Positions 1-7,520 of a DNA stretch of 44,711 bases are shown piece after piece (within the stretch, counting starts at the first letter, position 1; every line of letters begins with the position of its first letter). Made by a program: the position numbers and the translations under genes. The notes beneath the pieces were generated by a model that was not told the DNA's origin, ran no database searches, and saw only the letters and a program-made list of their open reading frames with translations. This stretch comes from Defluviicoccus sp. (GTDB lineage Bacteria > Pseudomonadota > Alphaproteobacteria > MPNO01), in NCBI GenBank assembly GCA_028820505.1, contig JAPPIT010000026.1, positions 1 to 44,711 of the forward strand. The letters run 5' to 3'.

Positions 1-120
<120 letters not shown>

Positions 121-162
121 CTCTCAGGCTGGTTCCTTCCGACGGTTCCGAGGAGGATCCCG

Positions 163-1056
163 ATGTACGTCACCATGCTGGGCACCGGAGCCCCGTTCCC
201 CGATCCCGACCGCGCGCAATCGGGCATCCTCGTCACGCTCGATAACGGCGCGCGCTACATGTTCGACTGCGGCAACGGCACGGTGCGCAACATGGTCGCC
301 GCCAACGCCAACCCGGCCGAGGTGAGGGCGGTCTTCCTGACCCATCTCCACCACGACCATATCTGCGACTTCCCGCTGTTCGCGATCGCGGGGTGGATGT
401 GGGACCGGCCCGACTCGCCGATCGTCCTCGGCCCCAAAGGGACCGGGCATTTCTGCAAGATGCTGTTCGAGGGCGGCGCCTTCGACGCCGATTTCCGGGC
501 CCGCAGCGCCTACCCGCTCAGGCAGCAGAACCTTGCCGCCATGCGGCCCGACGTGCGCGAGGTCCAGCCCGGCGTCGCCTACGAGGACGACGACGTCAGG
601 ATCCTCTGCGACTGGGTCGAGCACATCCCGCGCGAGATCAGCGAGTGCTTCGGCATCCGCTTCGAGGCCGAGGGCAAGGCGGTCGCGTTCTCGGGCGACA
701 CCGCGCCGTGCGACGCCGTCGTGCGCCTTGCCCGCGACGCCGACGTTCTGATCCACGAATGCACCTTCCCGCAGGTCTTCATCGATTTCCGCACCCGAGC
801 CGGAGTCGGAACCTTCGCCCACACCCCGCCGGAGGATCTCGGCAGGATCGCGCGCGACGCGGGCGTCAAGCTGCTGGTCGCGACCCATTTCGGGCATTTC
901 GACTCGACCAACACGGTGATCCGCACCGCGTCCACCAACCACTACCCGGTCGACCTCATGGGACCCCACCTGATGGACGAGGTGGTGCGCGACATCCGCA
1001 AGCACTATTCCGGTCCGCTGATGACCGCCTATGATCTGATGAGAGTGAACCTGTAG
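163..1056 (+). CDS. MBL-fold metallo-hydrolase (RNase Z / AtsA-like)
   Basis: A 297-aa metallo-beta-lactamase-fold hydrolase, probably cytosolic because no signal peptide is seen. The fold starts with a beta strand and GTGAP turn at residues 7-11. The metal motif THLHHDH follows, with H61, H63, D65 and H66 as zinc ligands. Further likely ligands lie in the FSGDTAP stretch and the late THFGH segment. This pattern matches the RNase Z/arylsulfatase branch, whose members act on phosphodiesters, sulfate esters or lactones. The substrate cannot be told from sequence. The start is supported by AGGAGG at 151-156, six bases before the ATG. It lies 40 bp upstream of a TAXI binding protein on the same strand, so a link to use of the imported compound is likely but inferred. 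Confidence 0.9.
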   Translation: MYVTMLGTGAPFPDPDRAQSGILVTLDNGARYMFDCGNGTVRNMVAANANPAEVRAVFLTHLHHDHICDFPLFAIAGWMWDRPDSPIVLGPKGTGHFCKMLFEGGAFDADFRARSAYPLRQQNLAAMRPDVREVQPGVAYEDDDVRILCDWVEHIPREISECFGIRFEAEGKAVAFSGDTAPCDAVVRLARDADVLIHECTFPQVFIDFRTRAGVGTFAHTPPEDLGRIARDAGVKLLVATHFGHFDSTNTVIRTASTNHYPVDLMGPHLMDEVVRDIRKHYSGPLMTAYDLMRVNL

Positions 1057-1096
1057 CGCACACGCGCTTCGAGAGTCCTGAAAGGGAGACGACGAA

Positions 1097-2044
1097 ATGA
1101 AATTCCTCGCAACGACCGCTGTCGCCGCCACCGCGCTCGCCGCGGCGGGCGCCTCGGCGCAGACCGTCAGCATCGGCACCAACCCGCAGGGCTCGCTCGC
1201 CTATGCGACCGGCGCCGGCGTCGCCAAGGTGGCGATCGAGGACGCGGGGGTGAAGATGCGCGTGGTGCCGCAGGGCGGCCCCGTGGTCACGCTCCCGCTG
1301 CTCAACGACGGCGAGCTCGACTTCACCATCTCGGTCAGCGTGGTCACCGCCTTCGCGAAATCCGGCGGCGCCATGTTCAAGGGCCGCAAGCAGGAGAACG
1401 TCCGGGTCGTCGCGTCGCTGTTCCCGCTGGTGGTCGGCTGGTACGTGCGCGACGATTCGCCGATCAAGACGCTTGGCGACCTCAGGGGCAAGCGCGTCCC
1501 CTCGCGCTACACCAAGCAGAAGATCGCCGGCCTGTTCGCCCGCGCGCTAATGGCGACCGCCGGGGTCACCGAAAAGGACGTCAAGGGCGTGCCGGTGCCC
1601 AACGGCGTGCGCGGCGTCCAGGACTTCATGGAGGGCAAGGTCGACGCGGCCAACTTCTCGCTGTCCTCGGGCAAGACCCGCCAGGCGCATGCCGCGGTCG
1701 GCGGGATTCGCGTGCTCTCGGCGGAGATGAACGACAAGACCCAGGCGATCCTGCGCCAGATCGCCCCGGGCGCGGTGCTGGCGACGATCCAGCCCTCGTC
1801 GGAATATCCCGGCGTCAAGGGTCCGACCAACACGCTGATCGCGCCCTTCATCGTCAACGCCAGCACCAACACCCCGGATGAGACCGTCTACAAGGTGGTC
1901 AAGGCGCTGCACGCCAACAAGAAGAAGCTGGTCACCGCCCACAAATCCTTCGGCGGGTTCGATCCGGCCAGGATCAACCTCGATCTCGGCATCCCGTACC
2001 ATCCGGGCGCGCAGAAGTTCTTCAAGGAAGCCGGGTTGATGTAA
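1097..2044 (+). CDS. TAXI family TRAP transporter solute-binding protein
   Basis: A 315-aa periplasmic binding protein. An N-terminal signal peptide of about 21 residues ends at ASAQ. It is followed by VSIGTNPQGSLAYATGAG, the start expected of TAXI proteins (TRAP-associated extracytoplasmic immunogenic). Proteins of this family capture small organic acids such as glutamate or 2-oxoglutarate and hand them to a sodium-driven membrane partner. A GGGAG ribosome binding site sits just before the ATG. The matching fused permease begins 24 bp downstream, which is the usual pairing. The ligand is unknown. The nearby ring dioxygenase makes an aromatic or cyclic acid plausible, but that is inference only. 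Confidence 0.93.
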   Translation: MKFLATTAVAATALAAAGASAQTVSIGTNPQGSLAYATGAGVAKVAIEDAGVKMRVVPQGGPVVTLPLLNDGELDFTISVSVVTAFAKSGGAMFKGRKQENVRVVASLFPLVVGWYVRDDSPIKTLGDLRGKRVPSRYTKQKIAGLFARALMATAGVTEKDVKGVPVPNGVRGVQDFMEGKVDAANFSLSSGKTRQAHAAVGGIRVLSAEMNDKTQAILRQIAPGAVLATIQPSSEYPGVKGPTNTLIAPFIVNASTNTPDETVYKVVKALHANKKKLVTAHKSFGGFDPARINLDLGIPYHPGAQKFFKEAGLM

Positions 2045-2068
2045 CCGGCGTATCGGGCTCCGGCGGAC

Positions 2069-4009
2069 ATGGCGGAGGCCGAACGGGGCGAGGGCGAGGC
2101 GCGGGCGAGCTGGACCGTCCGCGTCCTCGGCGCGTGGCTCGGCGGGCTGCTGACCGCGGGCGCGCTCGCCGAGGCCGCCGACCTCTACCGCATGGTCGGG
2201 CTGGTCCTCTACAACGAGCAAAGGCTCGTGATGCTGCTCGGCATCGGCATCGCGACCCTGTTCGTCGTCAAGCCGGCGCGGACCAAGACCGAGCGTTTGC
2301 GGGTGCCCTGGTATGACGGGCTCGCCGCGGTCGCGGGGCTCGTCGTCTGCGCCTGGGTCGCCTGGGACTACGAACGGATCTTCGAGAACCTCCATTTCCG
2401 CCCCACGGACGCGATCGCCACCAGCGTCGCGATCGTCGTCCTGGTGGCGGAGGGGCTGAGGCGGACCGCCGGCCGGGTCCTGTTCTGGTTCATGATCTTC
2501 TTCATCGCCTTCGGGCTGGTCGGCCATCTCGTCCCCGGCGCCTTCCAGGGCCGCTCCGTCGATGTCGACCGCATGTTCATCTATCTCGGCCTCGATTCGA
2601 ACGGGCTGCTCGGCATCCCGCTCACCGTGTCCACGACCATCGTCATCGCCTTCATCTATTTCGGCGTGCTGCTCGACACCTCCGGCGGGTCGCGCTTCTT
2701 CACCGACATCTCGACCGCGCTGATGGGCCGCTACCGCGGCGGCTCGGCCAAGATCGCGGTGACCGCGTCGTCGCTGTTCGGCTCGATCTCGGGTTCGGCG
2801 GTCTCCAACGTCGTCTCGACCGGGGTGATCACCATCCCGCTGATGCGCAAGGGCGGCTATCCGGCGCATGCCGCGGGCGCGATCGAGGCGGTGGCCTCGA
2901 CCGGCGGCCAGCTGATGCCGCCGATGATGGGGGCGGCCGCCTTCGTGATGGCCGAGTTCCTGCAGATCGGCTACCGCGACGTGGTGCTGGCGGCGCTGAT
3001 CCCGGCGATCCTCTACTACGTCGCGCTGTTCATCCAGGCCGACCTGTTCGCCGCGCGCGGCGGCATCACCCGGGTCGACGCGGACCTGATCCCGTCGCGG
3101 CTGAAGGTCCTGCGCGCGGGCTGGCCCTACATCGTCCCCTTCGCGGTGGTGATCCTCTGCCTGTTCCACTTCAACCTGCGCCCGCACGCCTCGGCGCTGT
3201 GGGCGGCGGGCAGCCTGATCCCGATCGGCCTCCTGCTCGGCTACCAGGGCGAGCGGATGAGCTGGCGCGCCGCCGTCGCGGCGCTCGGCCGGACCGGCTC
3301 GATCGTGGTGCAGATCGTCATGATCGGCGCCATGGCGGGCATCATCATCGGCGTGCTCAACATCACCGGGCTGGGCTTCGCCCTGACCCAGGCGATCATC
3401 CAGTTCGCGGGCGGCAACCTGATCCTGATCCTGTTCCTGGCGGCGCTGATCTCGATCGTCCTCGGCATGGGAATGCCGACGCTCGGCGTCTACCTGCTGC
3501 TGGCGACGCTGGTCGCGCCGTCGATGGTGGAGGTCGGGATCCGGCCGATGGCCGCGCATTTGTTCGCGCTCTATTTCGGCATGCTGTCGATGATCACCCC
3601 GCCGGTGGCGATCGCCGCCTTCGCCGCCGCCACGGTCGCGGATTCGGACCCGATCAAGACCGCGACGGCGGCGGTGATGTTCGGCTGGTCCGCCTACGTG
3701 GTGCCGTTCCTGTTCGTGCTCTCGCCGGAGCTCATGATGCAGGGCAGCGCGCTCGCCGTCGTCCATGCGGCAGCCGCCGCGGTGGGCGGCGTGTGGCTGG
3801 TCTCGGTCGGGGTGATCGGCTATTTCGCGCGCCCGCTCGACCCGGCCCGGCGGGTCGGCTTCGGCCTGGCGGGGCTTGCGCTGCTTCTGCCGGCCGGCGC
3901 CTTCGCCGGCGCCGGCTGGTCCGATATCGGCGGGCTCGCGCTCGCCGCGGCGCTGATCGGTTACGAGGTCGTGGCGGTGCGCCGGACGGGCTCCCTGCGC
4001 ACGGGTTAG
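2069..4009 (+). CDS. TRAP transporter fused 4TM/12TM permease
   Basis: A 646-aa integral membrane protein in which the small (DctQ-like) and large (DctM-like) TRAP subunits are fused, as is typical for TAXI systems. Many hydrophobic segments run along the whole length. The DctM signature is clear around residues 235-300: GSISGSAVSNVVSTG, then a TIPLMRKGGY stretch and an ASTGGQLMPPMMGA loop. A second conserved half, IVLGMGMPTLGVY, follows near residue 465. It uses an ion gradient to import the solute bound by the upstream protein. No strong ribosome binding site is visible, so translational coupling to the preceding gene is likely. A palindromic repeat follows about 50 bp after the stop, which may protect or end the transcript. 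Confidence 0.94.
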   Translation: MAEAERGEGEARASWTVRVLGAWLGGLLTAGALAEAADLYRMVGLVLYNEQRLVMLLGIGIATLFVVKPARTKTERLRVPWYDGLAAVAGLVVCAWVAWDYERIFENLHFRPTDAIATSVAIVVLVAEGLRRTAGRVLFWFMIFFIAFGLVGHLVPGAFQGRSVDVDRMFIYLGLDSNGLLGIPLTVSTTIVIAFIYFGVLLDTSGGSRFFTDISTALMGRYRGGSAKIAVTASSLFGSISGSAVSNVVSTGVITIPLMRKGGYPAHAAGAIEAVASTGGQLMPPMMGAAAFVMAEFLQIGYRDVVLAALIPAILYYVALFIQADLFAARGGITRVDADLIPSRLKVLRAGWPYIVPFAVVILCLFHFNLRPHASALWAAGSLIPIGLLLGYQGERMSWRAAVAALGRTGSIVVQIVMIGAMAGIIIGVLNITGLGFALTQAIIQFAGGNLILILFLAALISIVLGMGMPTLGVYLLLATLVAPSMVEVGIRPMAAHLFALYFGMLSMITPPVAIAAFAAATVADSDPIKTATAAVMFGWSAYVVPFLFVLSPELMMQGSALAVVHAAAAAVGGVWLVSVGVIGYFARPLDPARRVGFGLAGLALLLPAGAFAGAGWSDIGGLALAAALIGYEVVAVRRTGSLRTG

Positions 4010-4055
4010 TGCGCCGGTTCAGAAGTTTCTATCCATCTGGACGGTGCGCCCACCG

Positions 4056-4086
4056 CGTCATGCCCGGACTTGTTCCGGGCATGACG
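4056..4086. repeat. Palindromic repeat, family A (single unit)
   Basis: A perfect hairpin with 13-bp arms CGTCATGCCCGGA and TCCGGGCATGACG around a 5-base loop CTTGT. The same core recurs at 6829-6941 and, degraded, at 21541-21575 and 21803-21847. It lies between the TRAP permease and the dioxygenase genes. This is a REP-like intergenic element; a role in transcript ends is possible but not shown. Confidence 0.85.
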
Positions 4087-4224
4087 GCGTATGGGAATGG
4101 CTCGACCGGGGAAACCACGCATCGGGCCGACCGCATGCGAATGAACTTCGGAAACGGGACACCATCCGGTTTTGACAGCGTGCGCGGCCGGTCGGTACTG
4201 TCTGCAAAAGTTCCGGAGCGCGCG

Positions 4225-5541
4225 ATGACCGCACCCGAACGATCCGAGATCGAGAGCCTGGTCGAGACCGGCCGGGTGCACCGCCGCGTCTACACCGACC
4301 CCGAGCTCTTCGCCTTGGAGATGGAGCGGATATTCGGACGGGTCTGGGTGCTCGTCGGCCATGACAGCCAGGTCCGCGAACCGGGCGACTGGATACGCGC
4401 GAATATCGGACTTCGCGACGTGGTGATGATCCGCGGCGAGGACGGCGAAATCCGCGTGTTCCACAACCGCTGCCCGCATCGCGGGATGACGGTCTGCGTC
4501 CCGGCTAAAGGCGGCGGGCGGCGGCTGGTCTGCCCCTATCACGGCTGGGCCTTCGACACCGCGGGAAAGCTGCTCGGCGTGCCCCAGCCGGGCGGATACG
4601 ACGGCGGGTTCGACACCGACGACGCACGCTATTCGATGGCCGCAGTGGCGCGGGTGGACTCGTACCGGGGTTTCGTTTTCGCCTCGCTCGCCGCCGAGGG
4701 GCCGACGCTGGCCGAGTATCTGGGGGAAATCTCCGACACGCTCGACAATTTCTGCGACCGCGCGCCGGAGGGCGAGGTCGAGATGGTCGGCGCGCCGCTG
4801 CGCCAGACCTTCGAGGGGAACTGGAAGCTCCACATGGAGAACTCGGTGGACGCGGTGCATCCGGGCTTCGTGCACCGATCCTCGGTGGAATCGGCGCAGG
4901 GCTTCATCGCGGAGGCTGGCTCAGCGGAGACCGCCGACCAGGCGATCCAGATGTTCAACGCTAACGGGTTCACCCTGAACGAGTGGGACTCCATCGGCAT
5001 CCACGGCTATGACGGCGGTCATGTCTTCATGGACGGGTTTTATCGCGGCGGCGTTATCGACCCCGACCGCAAGGACCCGGTTTTCCAGGAATACAAGGCC
5101 CGCATGGCCGCCGCCTACGGCGAAGAACGGATGAACCGGATCTTCGCGCGGGAGACGTTCAACAACCTGATCTACCCCAACCTCTCCTTCAACACCCGGT
5201 TCCAGCAGCTTCGCGTGATCCGGCCCGTCTCGGTCGACCGCACGGACATCCATTCCTACGTGTTCCGCCTCAAGGGCGCGCCGGAGGAGATGTTCCACAC
5301 CGCCGTCAAGTTCGTCTCGACCGCCAATTCGCCGGCCTCGCCGGTGCTGGCCGACGACCTCGCGGTGTTCGAGCAGCTTCAGACGGGCCTGGGCAGCGAG
5401 GGGGTCGAATGGATCGATCTCTCGCGGCGGTCGGGACGGGAGGAACCGTTCGGCAATCGGGGCATTCGCGACCGGGCGACGAGCGAGCTTCCGATGCGCA
5501 CCATGCTCGGCGCCTGGCGCCGCTACATGGCGGCCGCGTGA
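4225..5541 (+). CDS. Rieske aromatic ring-hydroxylating dioxygenase, alpha subunit
   Basis: A 438-aa catalytic subunit of a ring-hydroxylating oxygenase. The N-terminal Rieske domain has CPH at 83-85 and CPYH at 103-106, giving C83, H85, C103 and H106 as [2Fe-2S] ligands. The catalytic domain carries the ENSVDAVHPGFVH stretch, with D209, H212 and H217 as bridging Asp and mononuclear iron ligands. The enzyme would insert both atoms of O2 into an aromatic acid, using electrons from a reductase. No ferredoxin or reductase gene is present in this window, so electron supply must come from elsewhere. Start ATG 4225 is preceded by CGGAG. The stop overlaps the GTG start of the beta subunit. The substrate class (benzoate-, salicylate- or anthranilate-like) is not resolved. 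Confidence 0.95.
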   Translation: MTAPERSEIESLVETGRVHRRVYTDPELFALEMERIFGRVWVLVGHDSQVREPGDWIRANIGLRDVVMIRGEDGEIRVFHNRCPHRGMTVCVPAKGGGRRLVCPYHGWAFDTAGKLLGVPQPGGYDGGFDTDDARYSMAAVARVDSYRGFVFASLAAEGPTLAEYLGEISDTLDNFCDRAPEGEVEMVGAPLRQTFEGNWKLHMENSVDAVHPGFVHRSSVESAQGFIAEAGSAETADQAIQMFNANGFTLNEWDSIGIHGYDGGHVFMDGFYRGGVIDPDRKDPVFQEYKARMAAAYGEERMNRIFARETFNNLIYPNLSFNTRFQQLRVIRPVSVDRTDIHSYVFRLKGAPEEMFHTAVKFVSTANSPASPVLADDLAVFEQLQTGLGSEGVEWIDLSRRSGREEPFGNRGIRDRATSELPMRTMLGAWRRYMAAA

Positions 5542-6050
5542 GCGGGACGGTCTCGTCCGCGGGCGGCATCGAGGCGCTGCTGCAGCTCCGCCGGGTCGAG
5601 GAGTTCCTGTTCCACGAGGCGCGGCTGATCGACGAGCGGCGCTTCGAGGACTGGCGCGACCTCTTCACCGAGGACGGGATCTACTGGGTGCCGGCGGAGC
5701 CCGGTCAGGACAATCCGGTCGACCGGCTTTCCATCTTCTACGAGAACCGGGAGCTGATGGACGTCCGCATCCGCCAGCTCCGCCACAACGCCTTCTGGGC
5801 CCAGATCCCGCCGGTGCGGACCCGCCACGTGATCGGCAACGTGGTGCTGCAGGAGGGCGGCGGGGACACAGAGCTCCGCACACGTTCGTCCTTCGTGATG
5901 CTGGAATACCGCGACGACCGTCGACGGGTGTTCGGCGGCGAGGCGCGCCACCTTCTGCGCCCGAACGGGGACGGCTTCCGGATCGCCCGGAAGCGGGTCG
6001 ACATCGTCGACTGCGACGGCACGCACGGTTTCATGTCGGTGCCGTTCTGA
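5538..6050 (+). CDS. Aromatic ring-hydroxylating dioxygenase, beta subunit
   Basis: A 170-aa small subunit of the SnoaL/NTF2-like cone fold that builds the alpha3-beta3 oxygenase. Typical beta-subunit features are seen: an early EEFLFHEARLIDERRFEDW segment, then GIYWVPAEPGQ, and a late R-K-R-V-D stretch before a short C-terminus. It has no catalytic metal site and plays a structural or specificity role. The start chosen is GTG 5538, which overlaps the alpha-subunit stop in a GTGA junction. Longer reading upstream would lie entirely inside the alpha gene. The length matches the 160-190 aa usual for the family, and the tight coupling suggests equal production of the two subunits. Confidence 0.93.
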   Translation: MSGTVSSAGGIEALLQLRRVEEFLFHEARLIDERRFEDWRDLFTEDGIYWVPAEPGQDNPVDRLSIFYENRELMDVRIRQLRHNAFWAQIPPVRTRHVIGNVVLQEGGGDTELRTRSSFVMLEYRDDRRRVFGGEARHLLRPNGDGFRIARKRVDIVDCDGTHGFMSVPF

Positions 6051-6772
6051 TGGCGGGGGTCGCGCTGGTGGTGGGCGCGGGCGATGCGCTGGGCGGCGCG
6101 ATCGCCGAGCGCTTCGCCCAAGGCGGGTTCCATGCGGTGCCGTGCCGGCGCAAGACCGCGCCGCTCGAAGCGCTCGCCGAGCGTATCCGGGCCGGCGGCG
6201 GTACCGCGACGCCGGTCGCCTGCGACGCGCGCGACGAGGACGCGGTGATCGCGATGTTCGACCGCATCGAGGCCGAGATCGGCCCGGTCGAGGTCGCCGT
6301 CTTCAACGCGGGCGCCTGGCACAACGCGCCGATCGCGGAGATGACGGCGCGCATCTACCGCCAGGTCTGGGACACCGCGGCCTTCGCGGGGTTCCTCGTC
6401 GGCCGCGAGGCGGCGAAGCGCATGGCGGGGCGCAGGTCGGGCACGATCGTCTTCACCGGGGCGACCGCGAGCCTCCGGGGCGGCGCCGGCTTCGCCGCGT
6501 TCGCGGGCGCCAAGTTCGCGCTCCGGGCGCTGGCCCAGGCCATGTCGCGCGAGCTCGGGCCGAAGGGAATCCACGTCGCCCACATCGTCGTCGACGGGCG
6601 GATCGACTCCGAGGCGGTCAGGGAGCGTTTCGGGGACGAGGTCGCCGCGCTCGGGGACGACGCGATGCTCCAGCCCGCCGCCATCGCCGAAACCTTCTGG
6701 TCCGTCCACGCCCAGCCCCGCGACGCCTGGACCTTCGAGACCGAAGTCCGGCCCTGGACGGAGCGGTGGTAG
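6050..6772 (+). CDS. SDR family protein lacking the catalytic tyrosine
   Basis: A 240-aa Rossmann-fold short-chain dehydrogenase relative. The ATG overlaps the beta-subunit stop by one base (TGATG), so it is the third gene of the dioxygenase operon. The cofactor loop is VVGAGDALGGAIA at 7-19, an altered TGxxxGxG. The NAG motif is present (FNAGAW, 85-90). The usual YxxxK reads F151-x-x-x-K155, so the catalytic Tyr is Phe, and the Ser position before it is also changed. From family knowledge an operon SDR would oxidise the cis-dihydrodiol made by the oxygenase. With the Tyr missing it may use another chemistry, or bind cofactor or substrate without classical catalysis. Confidence 0.88.
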   Translation: MAGVALVVGAGDALGGAIAERFAQGGFHAVPCRRKTAPLEALAERIRAGGGTATPVACDARDEDAVIAMFDRIEAEIGPVEVAVFNAGAWHNAPIAEMTARIYRQVWDTAAFAGFLVGREAAKRMAGRRSGTIVFTGATASLRGGAGFAAFAGAKFALRALAQAMSRELGPKGIHVAHIVVDGRIDSEAVRERFGDEVAALGDDAMLQPAAIAETFWSVHAQPRDAWTFETEVRPWTERW

Positions 6773-6828
6773 GGGACAGGCGGGCGGGAGCGGCGCCTGA
6801 CAGGCCGGACCCCGTCGCTTTCCCCCAC

Positions 6829-6941
6829 CGTCATGCCCGGACTTGTTCCGGGCATCCACGTCCCTCCGCCGCCTCGCCCTCTCCCGGCTCGCACCACGAT
6901 GCCGCAAGACGTGGATGCCCGGAACAAGTCCGGGCATGACG
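6829..6941. repeat. Paired inverted palindromic repeat, family A
   Basis: Two 34-base units, 6829-6862 and 6908-6941, are perfect reverse complements separated by 45 bases. Each unit contains the family A core (CATGCCCGGA, CTTGT, TCCGGGCAT) and can itself fold. The inner flank reads CATCCACGTC rather than CATGACG, so outer and inner sides of each unit differ. The arrangement resembles BIME-type pairs of REP elements. Confidence 0.88.
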
Positions 6942-7174
6942 ACAAGGGGGGCAGCGCATCGCGCGCCGGCCGGTGTTAACCACAGTTGACAGTGCGGCGA
7001 CCCGGCGCCGCCGCCGGGGCGGCGGCGGCGGTTTTCCGAACCGATCCGGCAGCAATCGCCGCCAACGCGCTGGCGCGGCGGGGAGATTCGCGGTCGCATC
7101 CGCGCCGCGCGGCGCCCGGCCGGCGCGACGTCGTGTCCCCCGGGGACGCGAAAAATAGTCTCATATCCGACCAA

Positions 7175-7190
7175 TGTTTCACGTGAAACA
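7175..7190. other. parS centromere site 1
   Basis: TGTTTCACGTGAAACA, an exact match to the widely conserved chromosomal parS palindrome bound by ParB. ParB loads here as a CTP-dependent clamp, spreads, and partitions the origin region with ParA. Such sites normally cluster around the replication origin, so this window may be origin-proximal; that step is inference. Confidence 0.9.
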
Positions 7191-7211
7191 AAGGTCAACC
7201 ATGCTGACCTT

Positions 7212-7227
7212 TGTTTCACGTGAAACA
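7212..7227. other. parS centromere site 2
   Basis: A second exact TGTTTCACGTGAAACA, centred 37 bp from site 1, about 3.5 helical turns. It lies within the opposite arm of the inverted repeat. A close pair of perfect sites is expected to load ParB strongly. Confidence 0.9.
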
Positions 7228-7250
7228 TTAGCAGGGTGCGAGCCCCCACC

Positions 7251-7520
7251 TCAATCGAACAGCACGTCGTCGAGGAAGGGGTCTTCGGGGAGCGCGGTCT
7301 CGCTGTCCAGCAGCGCGCCGCAGGCGGGGCAGGCGAAGCGGCGCAGCACCACCCGCTCGCCGCCGCTATAGGGCACGCCGGCGGCGCCGCGCATCGGAAT
7401 CTCGGTCATCGCGGCGTTCGGTTTCCACGGCGCGCCGCTGGGGCCCAGCGCGTAACCGCATTTGCGGCAGCGGATCTCGCCGTCCTCGATCTCCAGCGTG
7501 GTGGAGAGGCGCCGGCTCAT
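7251..7520 (-). CDS. Zinc-ribbon gamma-type subunit of a hydantoinase/carboxylase complex
   Basis: An 89-aa protein with two CxxC pairs, C18-x-x-C21 and C64-x-x-C67, forming a likely zinc ribbon. Small zinc proteins of this sort accompany HyuA- and HyuB-like subunits in acetone and acetophenone carboxylases, where they are structural or help position the active site. The start ATG at 7520 overlaps the stop of the large beta-type subunit (ATGA), which fits a three-gene operon read from right to left. The protein is shorter than the acetone carboxylase gamma subunit (about 170 aa) and nearer the small acetophenone carboxylase subunit. The functional call rests mainly on context and the two cysteine pairs. 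Confidence 0.8.
   Translation of the reverse strand: MSRRLSTTLEIEDGEIRCRKCGYALGPSGAPWKPNAAMTEIPMRGAAGVPYSGGERVVLRRFACPACGALLDSETALPEDPFLDDVLFD

Larger units (their letters stand above)
7173..7229. repeat. Perfect inverted repeat carrying two parS sites
   Basis: Arms 7173-7197 and 7205-7229 are perfect 25-base reverse complements around a 7-base spacer (ACCATGC). Each arm contains one complete 16-bp parS palindrome plus the shared flank AAAGGTCA or its complement. Start-like ATG triplets occur in both directions (reading MFHVKQ), but no real gene follows on either side. Confidence 0.92.
6773..7250. other. 478-bp intergenic region with repeats and parS
   Basis: This gap separates the plus-strand dioxygenase operon from the minus-strand hydantoinase-type operon, which converge here. 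It holds a paired family A palindrome (6829-6941), a GC-rich stretch without a convincing gene, and a double parS hairpin (7173-7229). No clear rho-independent terminator with a T tract is visible. Confidence 0.8.

Noticed and set aside
1547-3766. Long minus-strand ORF (739 aa) opposite the TAXI and TRAP genes
   Set aside because: Its translation is dominated by Arg, Asp, His, Glu and Gly with no domain, the hallmark of an antisense shadow of a high-GC gene; the plus strand carries clear transporter motifs.
7174-7371. Small ORFs starting MFHVKQ on both strands at the parS pair
   Set aside because: The start residues are simply the translated parS palindrome; the rest has no conservation signal and runs antisense into the zinc-ribbon gene.
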